Shown here: in pieces, positions 8,855 to 21,700 of the stretch
Layout: the number at the start of each line of letters is the position of its first letter
How positions within the stretch are numbered: the first letter of the stretch is position 1
DNA from: a virus
IMG/VR virus record: IMGVR_UViG_3300034198_011196
Location: 1 to 48,482 of that record
Length of the DNA stretch: 48,482 bases
Strand: one strand, 5' to 3'
The notes under the pieces: generated by a model
Seen by the model: the letters and a program-made list of their open reading frames with translations, nothing else
Told to the model about the DNA's origin: nothing
Database searches by the model: none
Translations under genes and position numbers: made by a program

Positions 8855-9244
8855 ATGTCAACATACAATGGTTTTTCTACATTTAATAGAGTCAAAAAGT
8901 TTAAAGTCACCGATTTTGAATTAGCTAAACAAGATCTCATAAACCACTTCAATACAAGAAAAGGTGAAAGAGTAATGCATCCTGATTTTGGAACAATGAT
9001 ATGGGATAGTTTATTTGAACCATTTACTGAAGCTCTCAGACAAAGTATTATAGACGATGTTAATAGTATTGTTAGATATGATCCTCGTTTAGGTGTGACT
9101 CAATTTGATATTACAGAACAACTTTACGGTATACAAATCATATTGACTTTAGTATATCTAACAACAAATCAAACTGAAACATTGATGATGCAATTCGATA
9201 AGAATTCTCCAGGAACTACTAAAGTATTTTCATCAAGCCAATAA
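8855..9244 (+). CDS. 25: Baseplate wedge protein gp25-like
   Basis: A protein of 129 aa from the ATG at 8855; the frame is open back to a TTG at 8840, but the ATG is the better start. It shows the gp25/anti-adapter lysozyme-like fold pattern: D-F-E-L-A-K-Q-D-L-I-N-H-F, then R-K-G-E-R-V-M-H-P-D-F-G-T-M-I-W-D, then I-x-x-D-V-N-S-I-V and D-P-R-L. In T4-like phages and type VI secretion (TssE) this protein clamps the gp6 wedge ring and initiates the sheath. Length equals T4 gp25 (132 aa). It sits between gp5 and gp6, the usual order in marine T4-like phages. A CTAAATA string at 8830-8836, inside the end of the previous gene, resembles the late motif of cyanophages, but whether it works is unclear. 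Confidence 0.85.
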   Translation: MSTYNGFSTFNRVKKFKVTDFELAKQDLINHFNTRKGERVMHPDFGTMIWDSLFEPFTEALRQSIIDDVNSIVRYDPRLGVTQFDITEQLYGIQIILTLVYLTTNQTETLMMQFDKNSPGTTKVFSSSQ

Positions 9245-9263
9245 AACCCCTGTTTCTAACAGT

Positions 9264-9271
9264 CATAAATA
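9264..9271 (+). promoter_or_regulatory. Late promoter motif CATAAATA
   Basis: CATAAATA occurs in the 49-base gap before the gp6-like gene, 22 bases upstream of the ATG at 9294. It is the same core and spacing as before 1380 and 33282. It would drive gp6 and the 4612-aa gene. Confidence 0.65.
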
Positions 9272-9293
9272 AGAGATACAGGATATTTAAAGA

Positions 9294-12200
9294 ATGGCTA
9301 TCACTAGACGTCAGACCAATCTATTAGTAAACCAGGACTGGAAGCAAGTATACCAGTCCTTTAAAGAAGCTGATTTTCAGAGCTACGACTTTGAAACTAT
9401 TCGCAAGTCGATGATCGAATATTTGCGAACATATTATCCAGAAGATTTTAACGATTACACTGAGAGCAGTGAATATATTGCTTTGATTGATTTAATTGCG
9501 TTTTTAGGTCAAAGTCTTGCTTTTCGCACGGATCTAAATGCTCGTGAAAACTTTTTTGATACAGCTGAACGTCGTGACAGTGTACTGAAATTAGCACGCT
9601 TAATTAGTTATAACGCTAAGCGCAATGTGCCAGCAAACGGATTACTTAAAATAGACAGCATTACGACCACTGAACGAGTTATAGATTCTAACGGCTTTGA
9701 TCTCAGTAACCTGATTATCAGCTGGAACGATACAACTAATCCAGATTGGCAAGAACAATTTGTAACTATATTCAATGCAAGTTTAGTAAACAGTCAGATG
9801 ATTGGAAAACCCGGAAATAGTCAATCTATTAACAGTATTCAAACTGATGAATATACAATAAATCTTGTGCAGGGTGTATTGCCAACTTACGGATTTCGGG
9901 CCACGGTTGACGGCAGTGTCATGAATTTTGAAGCAGTCAGTGCTACCACCGTGAATCAGAGCTACATCTATGAACCTGAGCCTAAGCCCTCAGGTAAATT
10001 CAATGTATTATATCGTAATGACAATCAAGGCAACAATAGCGCAAACACTGGCTATTTTGTCTACTTCAAACAAGGCACACTAAGCACTACTACATTCAAT
10101 TTAGCTCAAGCATTAGCTAATCGTGTCGTGAATGTAAATTTTGATAACATTAACAATAGTGATATATGTTTATATCAGCTAGATAGCACAAACACACCAA
10201 CAACACTTTGGACTAAAGTACCAGCATTAGCTGGCATAAATGTCATTTATAATCACAGTACAGATCGAAATTTATATCAAGTAAACACTCGTGCTAATGA
10301 TCAAATTGATCTAGTGTTTGGCGACGGATCATTTGCAAATGTACCGCAAGGTGTATATCGATTATATTACAGAGTTAGCAACGGCCAACGCTATAAAATA
10401 ACGCCTGACGAAATGCAGGGAATAATAGTATCTATTAACTATGTCAGTCGAAATAATAGGGTTGAAACTCTTACTATTCGCGCCAGCTTACAATATACAG
10501 TAGCAAATTCTGATATACGTGAAGTATCTGATGATATTAGAGTCAAAGCACCGCAGCAGTACTATACACAGAATCGTATGATCACTGGTGAAGATTATAA
10601 TATCTTTCCTTATGTAAATTTCAATAGTATTCTTAAAGTAAAAGCAGTGAATCGTTCTAGTGCTGGTGTAAGCAGATTCTTGGATGTGTTAGACGCAACT
10701 GGAAAATACTCTAGTACTAACATATTTGGCAGTGATGGTTTCATATACCAAAATCAACCAATCAAAAGTGTAAATTTTAGTTTCACTTCACCTAACGACA
10801 TTAATAATGTTGTTTACAACATAATTGATCCACTGTTGTCTACAACAGAAATGAAGCAGTTTTATTATGCAAACTTTCCCAGAAAGAATCAGCCTTCTGA
10901 TTTTAACAACGTTTTATGGTCACAAATATCTATAGATACCAACTCTAGCAGTGGATATCTACGGTCTGGTAACGCACAGACTGGTGCAATCATGAATATT
11001 GGTAAAATCACTGCTAGTGCACTAAAATATATTACGGTAGGTTCATTGCTTCGATTTGTAGCAAGTACGGACAATACCAAATATTTCGATACACAGAATC
11101 AAATTCAAATTGGTACCCCCGTATACGAAGGTGAAAAATTATATATCTATGCTGCGGTGACTTCTACCTTGTCCAATAACGGTGTGAATCTCAGCGTTAA
11201 AGTGCCTACAGGTGCTGTGCTAGATCAAATAATACCAGTTTTTAATAATACATTACCTGGTAAATCAATGACAGATGAAATGACTCGCTTGATCCAAAGC
11301 TACAAAAACTTCGGTATCAGATATGATGTCAACTATCAAACTTGGAAAGTCATTTATCCACAAGATTTAAACCCAACCAGCATATTCGATCTTACTAACA
11401 CCGGCAATACATCAGGCAATGCGTTAGATGCTAGCTGGTTAGTAAGATTTAGTTTTAACGGTACTAGTTATTCTGCACTGTATAGAACGCAAGAATATAT
11501 ATTTGGTAGCGTTGATCAAACAAGATTCTATTTTGATCCAAAAGTTAATGCATATGATCCAAGACTCGGTATAATAGTGCATGATCAAATAAAAATTTTG
11601 AAAATCAATAATAAACCTGATAGTGCATCTCCATTGACCCAAGATCAAACTTGGTATATCTATAATACATTAATAGACAGCACTGGATTTCTTGATAATT
11701 CCAAGTTGTTAATAACTTTCACTGATTCTAATTTTGATGGTGTTCCGGACGATCCTGATTTATTTGATAATATAGTTGCACCAACTGTAAATCTTAGTAA
11801 GAAATATGTATTCTTTCAGCATCAATTGACCACTGATAACTATGATATTCTTGTGCCAATAGATAATACAACAGTAGTAACTACATATACCACACAGTCA
11901 TCTATATCAGCTAATAAGAGCCTTTATGCAGCTGGCCAAATATTTTATGCAACCTCTGAACAGCTATTTTATAAGTTGAATTCTACTGGTCAATTGAACA
12001 ACGATACTAGTTATGTTGCTGAGATTGGAAGACAAAGCGTATATTTTCAGCATCGTCATAATAGTCCAAGTGAACGAAGAATTGATCCTAGCCCAAATAA
12101 TATTATGGACTTTTATATTCTTACTAAGCAATATTCCCAAGATTACATTGCTTGGATCAGAGATACTAGTGGCACAGTTATTGAACCAACTAGACCTACT

Positions 12201-12692
12201 AATGAAGAACTTAAAATGGCTTATGGCGCAGGTTCTACTAGTCTAGATAATTATAAAGCATTGAGTGACACTCTAGTCTACAACTCAGGAAAATTTAAAC
12301 CAGTGTTTGGATTAGATACTAATAAAGTAAGAATTGAATATCAAGCTGTATTTAAAGTAGTAAAGAATCCTAATGTTATCGTTAGTGATAACGATATCAA
12401 GACCAGCTTGATTACAGCTATTAATACTTTTTTTGATACTAACAATTGGGATTTTGGTGAGACATTCTATTTTAGTGAACTCAGTACCTATCTTCATAAT
12501 ATGTTATCTCCTAATATAGCTAGCGTTATAATTGTCCCTTCTTCCAACAATCAGGCTTTTGGAAGTTTGATGCAAATTAATGCACAACCAGACGAAGTGA
12601 TCATTAGCGCAGCAACAGTAGATAATGTGGAGATTATCAGTGCAATAACAGCTACACAGCTGAATCAAAGCCTAGCAAACGTTATACCATGA
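9294..12692 (+). CDS. 6: Baseplate wedge protein gp6-like, enlarged
   Basis: A 1132-aa protein. The N-terminal 120 residues carry the gp6/baseplate J-type signature: Y-P-E-D-F-N-D-Y-T-E-S-S-E, then L-I-D-L-I-A-F-L-G-Q-S-L, then F-R-T-D-L-N-A-R-E-N-F-F-D-T-A and R-R-D-S-V-L-K-L-A. A second conserved block is V-R-I-E-Y-Q-A-V-F-K-V-V near residue 1010. T4 gp6 is 660 aa and forms the inner baseplate ring as a homodimer; this one is about 70% longer. The extra mass lies in the middle, where beta-rich sequence without a recognised family is found. The next gene follows after 10 bases and is probably co-transcribed from the promoter at 9264. Confidence 0.8.
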   Translation: MAITRRQTNLLVNQDWKQVYQSFKEADFQSYDFETIRKSMIEYLRTYYPEDFNDYTESSEYIALIDLIAFLGQSLAFRTDLNARENFFDTAERRDSVLKLARLISYNAKRNVPANGLLKIDSITTTERVIDSNGFDLSNLIISWNDTTNPDWQEQFVTIFNASLVNSQMIGKPGNSQSINSIQTDEYTINLVQGVLPTYGFRATVDGSVMNFEAVSATTVNQSYIYEPEPKPSGKFNVLYRNDNQGNNSANTGYFVYFKQGTLSTTTFNLAQALANRVVNVNFDNINNSDICLYQLDSTNTPTTLWTKVPALAGINVIYNHSTDRNLYQVNTRANDQIDLVFGDGSFANVPQGVYRLYYRVSNGQRYKITPDEMQGIIVSINYVSRNNRVETLTIRASLQYTVANSDIREVSDDIRVKAPQQYYTQNRMITGEDYNIFPYVNFNSILKVKAVNRSSAGVSRFLDVLDATGKYSSTNIFGSDGFIYQNQPIKSVNFSFTSPNDINNVVYNIIDPLLSTTEMKQFYYANFPRKNQPSDFNNVLWSQISIDTNSSSGYLRSGNAQTGAIMNIGKITASALKYITVGSLLRFVASTDNTKYFDTQNQIQIGTPVYEGEKLYIYAAVTSTLSNNGVNLSVKVPTGAVLDQIIPVFNNTLPGKSMTDEMTRLIQSYKNFGIRYDVNYQTWKVIYPQDLNPTSIFDLTNTGNTSGNALDASWLVRFSFNGTSYSALYRTQEYIFGSVDQTRFYFDPKVNAYDPRLGIIVHDQIKILKINNKPDSASPLTQDQTWYIYNTLIDSTGFLDNSKLLITFTDSNFDGVPDDPDLFDNIVAPTVNLSKKYVFFQHQLTTDNYDILVPIDNTTVVTTYTTQSSISANKSLYAAGQIFYATSEQLFYKLNSTGQLNNDTSYVAEIGRQSVYFQHRHNSPSERRIDPSPNNIMDFYILTKQYSQDYIAWIRDTSGTVIEPTRPTNEELKMAYGAGSTSLDNYKALSDTLVYNSGKFKPVFGLDTNKVRIEYQAVFKVVKNPNVIVSDNDIKTSLITAINTFFDTNNWDFGETFYFSELSTYLHNMLSPNIASVIIVPSSNNQAFGSLMQINAQPDEVIISAATVDNVEIISAITATQLNQSLANVIP

Positions 12693-12702
12693 TGGAAATA
12701 AG

Positions 12703-15700
12703 ATGGCCATAAAGACAGTAAATTTTCTACCAGAGATATTTCGTTCAGATACTAACAAGAAGTTTTTGAACGCCACATTAGACCAGCTAGTTAGTCAACC
12801 TGATCTGAGAAAAATCAATGGATATATTGGGCGCAAGTTTGCGCCTACTTATAAGAGTACAGATAATTATCAGCCAGAACCTACTGTAGAACGGCAGAAT
12901 TATCAGCTAGAGTCTAGTATTGTAGTTAGAGATAAAACTAAGAAAACTCAATTTTTTAGTAGCTATATTGACCTACTCAATCAAATCGAACATAACGGTG
13001 GCAATGTTTCTGATCAAAGTAGATTATTCAGTAATGAGACTTATAGTTTTGACGGAAGATTTGACTTTGATAAATTTATAAATTTTAGTCAATATTACTG
13101 GCTTACTGATGGCCCAGACCCAGTAGACGTTTACGGAAGTTCTATAGAAAAGGAACAAACCTTTGTTGTTACTCGTGATCCTTCGACTGGTAGCTATCAT
13201 TTCAGCAGCTTAGGTTCGACGCAGAATCCTGCTTTACACTTAGGCTATGGTGGCACATACAAATTCATAGTTGATCAACCTGGATTTCCGTTCTGGATAC
13301 AAAGTGATCCAGGAACCTTAGGCTATAAAACAAATCAAAAAAATATATCTACACGAGACGTATTAGGTGTAGCTAATAATGGCATAGATCGCGGTACAAT
13401 AACTTTCTCAGTGCCTCAGCCGACACAACAAGATCGATATTTACAAATGCCAATGGTAGCTTCAGCAGATCTGAGTACTGATGCGCATTTTAATGATATA
13501 CAACATATTAAGTTAAGTGATTTGAAAAAATCGCCCTATTTTGGTTTCGATAAAGTGACTGCTAGTCTAGCAGGCAAGACTGTAGTATTCATCAATAATG
13601 ATACAGACGATGTTTTCTGGACAGCTAATGATTTATATGATAGTGAGTTATATGCTGAATCAATGACTCGACAGTTGACATCAGCAACAGTTGCTACTGA
13701 CACAACGATCTATGTTGAAAATTCAAACGACTTAACGGTAGGAATGTATCTTAGTGACGAACAGCTATTGCATACCAATATAAGAATTAAACAGATAAAT
13801 GGAAATCAACTTATTCTTACTAATCCAATTGGTATTGAACTTAGCTCAGGTACAGCTATTTTGTTTACTTCTTATAACTATTCTTCATACCCTACTGTAC
13901 TAGAAAGTCAGAGAAGAAGTTTATGGCGTATTAATCTAGTTGGTATTCCTGGCAATGAAATAGTGAAACTAGTTCCAGACGTCCAGGTAAGCGTAAATCA
14001 AAGAGTTTTTGTTCGCAATGGCAGTACTAGAAGCCAATTAATATATTATCTAGATGCAAATTCTGGTCTTTTGGAACGTGTGCCCCATATTACTGCACCT
14101 TTACCTGTATTGTATTATCAGGACGGTTTAAAATCTGGATTCCAAGGAGAAATATTATTATCTGAGATATTTAATAATTCGATTGATATCAGCAAGATAC
14201 TGAATAGCAAGACTTATAAGAGTCCTAACGGTGTAGAATTTACCAATGGTATGAAAGTCAAATTTGGCAGCGGTGTTATTCCTGCATCATACATAGACAA
14301 CACATATTATGTTGAAGGCGTTGGTACTTCTATTAGATTAATAAATGTAAATTACTTTGTCAGTCCAGAAGGATTTGGTAAACAGAAAGATTATATAACT
14401 ATTAATCGTGGTAGTCAGGATTTAAATTCATGGACTAGAAGTAATCGCTGGTTTCACATTGATATAATCAAAAAAACTGCTGAGTATAATAATACCATTG
14501 CATTGATTGATCAAACCCTGCGAGCTAACAGACCTATTATCGAATTTGAACCTGATATTCAGTTGCAACAATATGGCCGAAAAGCCAAAGAACCAATCAA
14601 TATTTTATTATTGACTAGTACATTTACCGATGCATTCAATGGCATTGAGCTTAAAGAAACAGTAACTTTACCGCACAACGTAAAGTTAAAAGATGGTCAA
14701 AGAATAATATTTGGTAATGACATAGACTATACAGTTAGAAATAAAATCTATGTAGTTAAGTATTCATACATTAACGAAAAATACTTGATTACATTACAGC
14801 CATCAACCGATACTGAAGTATTTGCATATAACAATCTAATTGCATCTGATGGAGTCATCACTGATAGTGCAGTTATTACAGGTGTAGAGTACTATTTTGA
14901 CGGAACAAGCTGGCTACCCTGTCAATCTAAAACTTCATTAAATCAAGCGCCATTATTCGATGTAATTGATCAGAATGGATATAGTCTAGGCGATACAGAT
15001 GTATATCCTGATAGTACATTTGTCGGCACTAATATATTTTCTTACACAACGGGCACCGGCCCCGATGATCCAATATTAGGATTTCCGTTAAGTTATCGTA
15101 ATTTTAACCAAATTGGTGATATACAGTTTACCAATAATTTTGATAACGACACTTTTACGTATTTGAACACTGATATAGACAATAATGTTACCACGAATAT
15201 CAATTCTGTAGGTTTGTTGCGTGTCAACAATGGTCTTAATGATTATGCTGTGCGTAATATGTGGATAAAAGAAATAGAGCCTAGTCAACAGTTTCAAATT
15301 ATCAGTGGAGTTTTTGACGGACTAAATCGATATTTTATCATAGATATATTGCCAAATGAAACAGACAATACGGTGCCACATTTAAGAGTATACAAAAATA
15401 GTAATTTGGTGATACCTTCTTTATATGCTCAAATCAAAGTTGGTGCAAATACTTATATTCGTATAGATGATACATCTCTCGTAGCAGGCGATAAGATTGA
15501 CATCAGAATATACAGTGATACTGTTAGTAAAATAGGTTATTATGAAGTACCTAAAAATCTAGATCTGAATACTGAAAATAAGAATTTTACTACTTTAAGC
15601 TTGGGTCAAATGCGTAATCATTTGTCTCGTCTTGCTGAAAATACAACTCGTATTGTGGGCACATTGCCGGGTGATAGTAATCTAAGAGATGTTCCTATTA

Positions 15701-18700
15701 AACGACAGGGTGGTAGCATAGTTCAACACGCTAGTCCAATTCTGTATAGCGAATTGTTTTTGGTAGATACAGATGCAAATCTGATAAAAGGTATTGATTT
15801 AGCTAGGCACGAATTTCAGAAGATCAAAAACAAATACATAGAATCAGTATCAAAACTATCTGATTCAGTAGCTCTTACAGATATACCGGGCATATGCGAC
15901 TTGATTCTGAAAAATATGAATCAAGTAAAGAATAAATCTTTTCCATGGTACTATAGTGATATGATTCCTTACGGAGATATCAAAAATACTATCACTTATA
16001 CAGTATTGGATGCTGAAATTAGAGACTATGAAATCAGCAGAATATTTGATGATACTAAACTAAGCAATAACGCTGTATTAGTTTATATTAATAATAGACA
16101 GCTAACCAAAGGCACTGACTATGTTTTTGATACCACAAGGGCTGGCGTAACAATCAATACTTCCTACATATTAAATGTTGAAGATACAATCACAATCAAT
16201 GAATACGATAATACAGATGGAAACTATATTCCAGAAACACCAACTAAATTAGGTTTGTATCCTAAGTTTACACCAATGATATATTTGGATGATACATATC
16301 AAGATCCAGTATACGTTATCCAAGGTCATGATGGCAGTATTACTCCTGCATTTGGTGATATGCGAGATGATCTTCTTTTAGAATTTGAAAAAAGAATCTA
16401 TAATAACATTAAGATTAATTACAGTAAAAATGTATTTGATATATTTGATCACATACCAGGTAAATTTCGTTCAAGCAAATATAGCCATACAGAATTTACG
16501 CAGATATTAACTCGCAGCTTCTTGAAATGGGCAGGTGCTAACCGAGTTGATTTTACTACGAATGACTATTTCCAAGTCAGTAATCCATTTACTTGGAATT
16601 ACAGGATATACAATGACAGTATAGATGGAGAACGGCTTACTGGAACATGGAGAGCTATTTTTGATTATTTCTATGATACATATAGACCTCATACTAATCC
16701 ATGGGAAATGTTAGGATTTTCTGAAGAACCAGACTGGTGGCAAGACCGTTACGGCGCACCTCCGTATACCGGCGGCAACACAGTAATGTGGCATGATTTA
16801 GAAAAAGGATATATTTATGCAGGTCCTCGAGCCGGTTTCGATACTAGGTTTGCTAGGTCAGGACTAAGCAAAATTATTCCTGTAGATGATCATGGCGAAC
16901 TTAGACCACCAAATCAATTTGCAGTAGCTGGAATCGATAGTAGTAATACCAGTGCGAGTTATGTAGTTGGCAACCAAGGACCAGTTGAATTCGCGTGGCG
17001 TCGTAGTAGTGACTTTCCTTATGCTTTACAACAAGCGTTAGCAGTTGCATTCCCTGCATTTTATTTTGGAACTCTGATCAATGTAGGCGAATACTTCAGA
17101 AATGTTGAGCTTGATCAATATACATTAACAAGTAATCTGCAACGTATAACACCAGCGACAGTAACACTGAACGGCGACACCACTGGTGGAAGTATTAAAC
17201 GAGTAGCTGGTTATATAAACTGGGTGTCAGATTATTTACGTAATAACGGCATAGATCCTATTACTAAAATAAACACTTATCTTCAATATGTGTCAGTGCA
17301 ACTAGCTTATAAAATGGCTGGCTATACAGATCCAACGATGATAGAAGTGATCGCTGAACAAAGTAGTCCTACTAGCACTAATCAAGGCGTTGTGATTCCA
17401 AAAGAGAATTACACAATCGAACTCAATAAATCTACACCTATCAACACTATAACATACAGTGCTGTTATTGTAGAAAGAAGCGAAAATGGATATACAGTAA
17501 GCGGATATGATGTGGATAATCCATATTTCACAATCATACCTAGTTTAGCTAATAACAACGCCTATGCTATCTCAGTGCTTAATGATCGTGCAGTTATCTA
17601 TAAAGATTATCAGAAATATAAAGTTACTATTCCTTATGGATTTGAGTTTACCAATAAACAACAGTTAGTAGATTTTTTAATAAGTTATGGAAGGTATCTT
17701 ACTGGCTTAGGCATACAATTTGTTGATTATGATACTGATTTGACTGAGCAAAGAGATTTTGTGCTCAGTAGTAAAGAATTTCTAAATTGGAGTCAGCAAA
17801 GTTGGCCACTGGGTAGCGTACTTGTACTCAGTCCAATTCTGAATACTATTAAAATCAATACTACTTCTGGCGTTATAGATAACATTAAAAATGCGCCTGG
17901 GTCTAGTAGAATTTTAGATACTAACTTTACTTTTATCAAGTCTAATCAGTTCACAGTGCTTAGAGATGAAGGAAATTTTAAACTTACTGCTAACTTTGTA
18001 CAGACTATTGCGTTGGCAGTTCTAGATGTGGTTGAATTTGAACATGTAATGGTATTTGACAATACCACAGTATTCAATGACATCATTTATAAACCAGAAT
18101 TAGGTAATAGACAATACAGAATGAAGCTGGTCGGTAGCAAGACTGGCAATTGGACAGGTTCTCTGAATCCTGGAGGTTTTATTTATAATAGCCCAATAGT
18201 ACCAGACTGGAATAGTGGAGTTGATTATAAGAAAGGTGAACTAGTAAGCTATAAAAGTTTTTATTATGCTGCTTTGTATGACATCGTGGCAACAGTAGAG
18301 TTTGCGCCTTCTCAATGGAGACAGATACCTACTAATCAAATAAAAACTGGATTGTTACCTAACTTCACATTTAATGCTGGAAAGTTTAATCAGTTCTTTG
18401 ACCTAGACGATCCTTCTACAGAAGGAGGTTTCGATGAGTTTTCAGATAGAGTTATAGGATTCCAAGAACGTCAGTATATGACTGATCTTGGTATTAATAA
18501 ATCTATACAAGCTAAGTTCTATCAAGGTTTTATTAAAGAAAAAGGCACAATCAATTCTGTAAATGCATTCACTGCTGCTGGATTTAACAGTGTAAGTAGC
18601 ACAGTTAATTTATATGAAGAATGGGCATTACGCATTGGCGAATATGGTGCATTAAACAACAATAAGTTTGTTGAAGTTCAGCTGATTGAAGGTGAATACA

Positions 18701-21700
18701 CTGGCGATCCGATCGTTCTTACTTTACTTCCTAATAATGGATCGTCTGTTGATCAAATCATTGGTATCACTCCAGATAAAACATATCGTACAGGCACAGA
18801 TTATAAAGCTAATATCTTCCTGAATCGGGATGCTCATAGTATCTACGAAAATGATATTCATACTGCTGGATATGTCAGTATGAATGACATAAACACCACT
18901 ATATACGACATTGCAAATTATTCTTCTCTCAGCAACAAAGTTGCTCAAATGGGTATAGGATATAAAATCTGGTGTGCTAAAGATTTTAACAATGATTGGA
19001 ATGTATATCGCCTAACGGAGACCGAAGGCAGTATCATATCACTATCATATAACATTGATAATATTTCAACTGTAACTACTGATCGCAGAGTGTCACTTGC
19101 ATATGGAGATTTAATTGTTATAAAAGCGTTTGATACACGAGTTGACGGCATATACCAAGTTTATAGCGTCGATAGTCCTACTAAATTTAATATTGCTACA
19201 GTGGCTATTGCACCTACAATTAAGCAATTACAGACTATCACAGGTACTGGTTCTTTATTTAAGTTTATAAGTTCTCGGTTGAAGACAGCTACTGATTTAA
19301 ATTCAATAACACCGCTCAGGGGCTGGATGAACGGTGATAAGTTGTGGGTAGACAATGATATAAATTCAGGTAAATGGTCTGTTTATAACAAAAGTGATCC
19401 ATGGCAAGGAAATGTCAGCAATTTTAATGCTAACATGAAGATGTCAGCCAATGATTACGTTACCGACGGTGGCTTTGGTACAGTAACAACTATCAGTCAA
19501 GACGGCAAATTTGCTGCAGCTGGTATGCCGTCAGCTGACTCAGGTCGAGTGATGGCGTTTGTGTCGAACGTCGTAAACGGCAGTACATTTACATTGGTAG
19601 CTAACATATCTTCGTCAAATACTGGACTTAGTAATTTTGGTGCTAGTTTAGATAGTGCTGCAAATGTACTTTACGTCGGTGTGCCGGGCGACGGTTCTAC
19701 TCAAGCAGGTAATGTATTTGTTTACAGTTTTGATGGCAACGCTACGTTTACTAAACTTCAGCAGATAAGCAGCCATTGGACTTCTATGCTAGGAGTATCT
19801 AATATCGGCGATACATTTGGGCAGAGTATAAGCGCAAGTACTGATGGTCGTTGGTTGTTCATAGGTGCTCCAAACAAAGGTAATGTTGAAGTATTCCATG
19901 CAAACACTGCTGGAGTGACACAATACATTTATGCAAATACTATATCAAACAGCAGTGCTGCTAAATTTGGATACACAGTTAAGACTACAAGTGATGCTAG
20001 CCAAACAATAATCAGTGCTCCATATGAGACTGTAGATGGTGTAAGTTCAGCCGGCGCAGTATATGTCTATGACAGAAGTATTGAAACTTTTATAGCTAAT
20101 ACAAGTGCAAGTTATGCTACTCAAAATTCTTTTGACCCGTATACCATTAGAATAACGATTGATGGTAATCTACAAACTATAACTACTCACTATACTATAT
20201 CTGGTAATGTTATAACTTTCAAAAATACACCGATCATTGGTAGTCGTATCGATATAGAAACTAGTAAATTACAATTTATGGAAAGAATCGTTTCTGATTC
20301 TCAGACCAGTGGTGCTACTTTTGGCATAACATCTCATATCAGTGGTAATGATGCTGATATCTATATTGCTAGCCCTGGATACAGTGAAATAGGTTATTAC
20401 AGTGGTATTGTTTATAGATTTGTTAATGAAGGTGCAGCTTATGGTGTGATAAGCAGCAACAAGTTCTCTCCAGCTGTTACGGTGGGCGATTCTATTAGAC
20501 TCAATGGCCAATTAGTCACATTTACTCAAACAGACGTTGCAAATGTAGCAGTCAACATTAATAGTGTTGGAATATCTGGCGTTACAGCTAGCGTGTCAGA
20601 TATAGGTGTATTGTCTATCACCAGTAATGTATTGACACCTTACCAGAGATTGGTCGTTAGCCCTGGTCCGGGTACTGCACTTAGGGATCTAGGATTAAAT
20701 GTCTATCAAGCAGCACAAACATTGAAACATCCAGCCAATGACCAAGTTAATAATTTTGGTGCACACGTAGTGTCTAGCAGTGATTCACGTAAGTTAGTAA
20801 TTGGTGCTACTGGTGGCACAACATATAACTCTCTTACTTTAGATACTAATACTACAACATTTGATCAAGACAGCACAAATTTCTTAGACAGTATATATGG
20901 TTCTGGTTCTGTATACGTCTATGGGCTAGTTGGTGGAGATTTAGCTGGTGTAGCACAAGATCAATATGTGCTAGTTCAACGTTTAGAAAACAATAGTCTA
21001 GTTAATAATGACTTGTTTGGTAGCAGTCTTGCTATGAATGACAATACATTGTTAGTTGGTGCTCAAAATGACAGTGGAAATAAAATAATACCTGATCAAG
21101 TTAGTGGTCTTCTCACTGCTGTCCCACGCACTGGTACATACTATATCTATAAGGATATATCAGGTAATGTAGGGTGGGACATCATTCGTTCAGAAATGCC
21201 AAAAGTTGATACTAGAAGTATCACTAGTTTTTATATCTACGATAAAAATACAGATGTAGTCCTGTCGAGATTGGATCATATCGATCCAGCTAAAGGCAGA
21301 ATATTAGGCGTTGCAGATCAAGATATTGATTATCGTACACCATACGATCCAGCAATTTATAACGCAGCTGGAGCTGCTGACGAAACTGCAATGGAACTGT
21401 CAGTGAATGTTAATAGTCATTGGGGTATGAATCAGGTTGGAAAAGTATGGTGGAATTTGTCAACCATGAGATATCTTGATTATGAACAGGGTAGTCTGGT
21501 TTACCGTGAAGCAAATTGGGGAGAACTGTTTCCTGGCAGCTCAGTTGAAGTTTATGAATGGATAATGAGTGATGTTCTGCCAAACAGTTACACTGGTTCA
21601 GGCACACCTAAGTATCCAAACAATACTGCTTATGTAGTAGAGAGTTATGTAGATGCAGTTAGTAAAACAACACGCAGTCGATATTATTTCTGGGTGCGCG

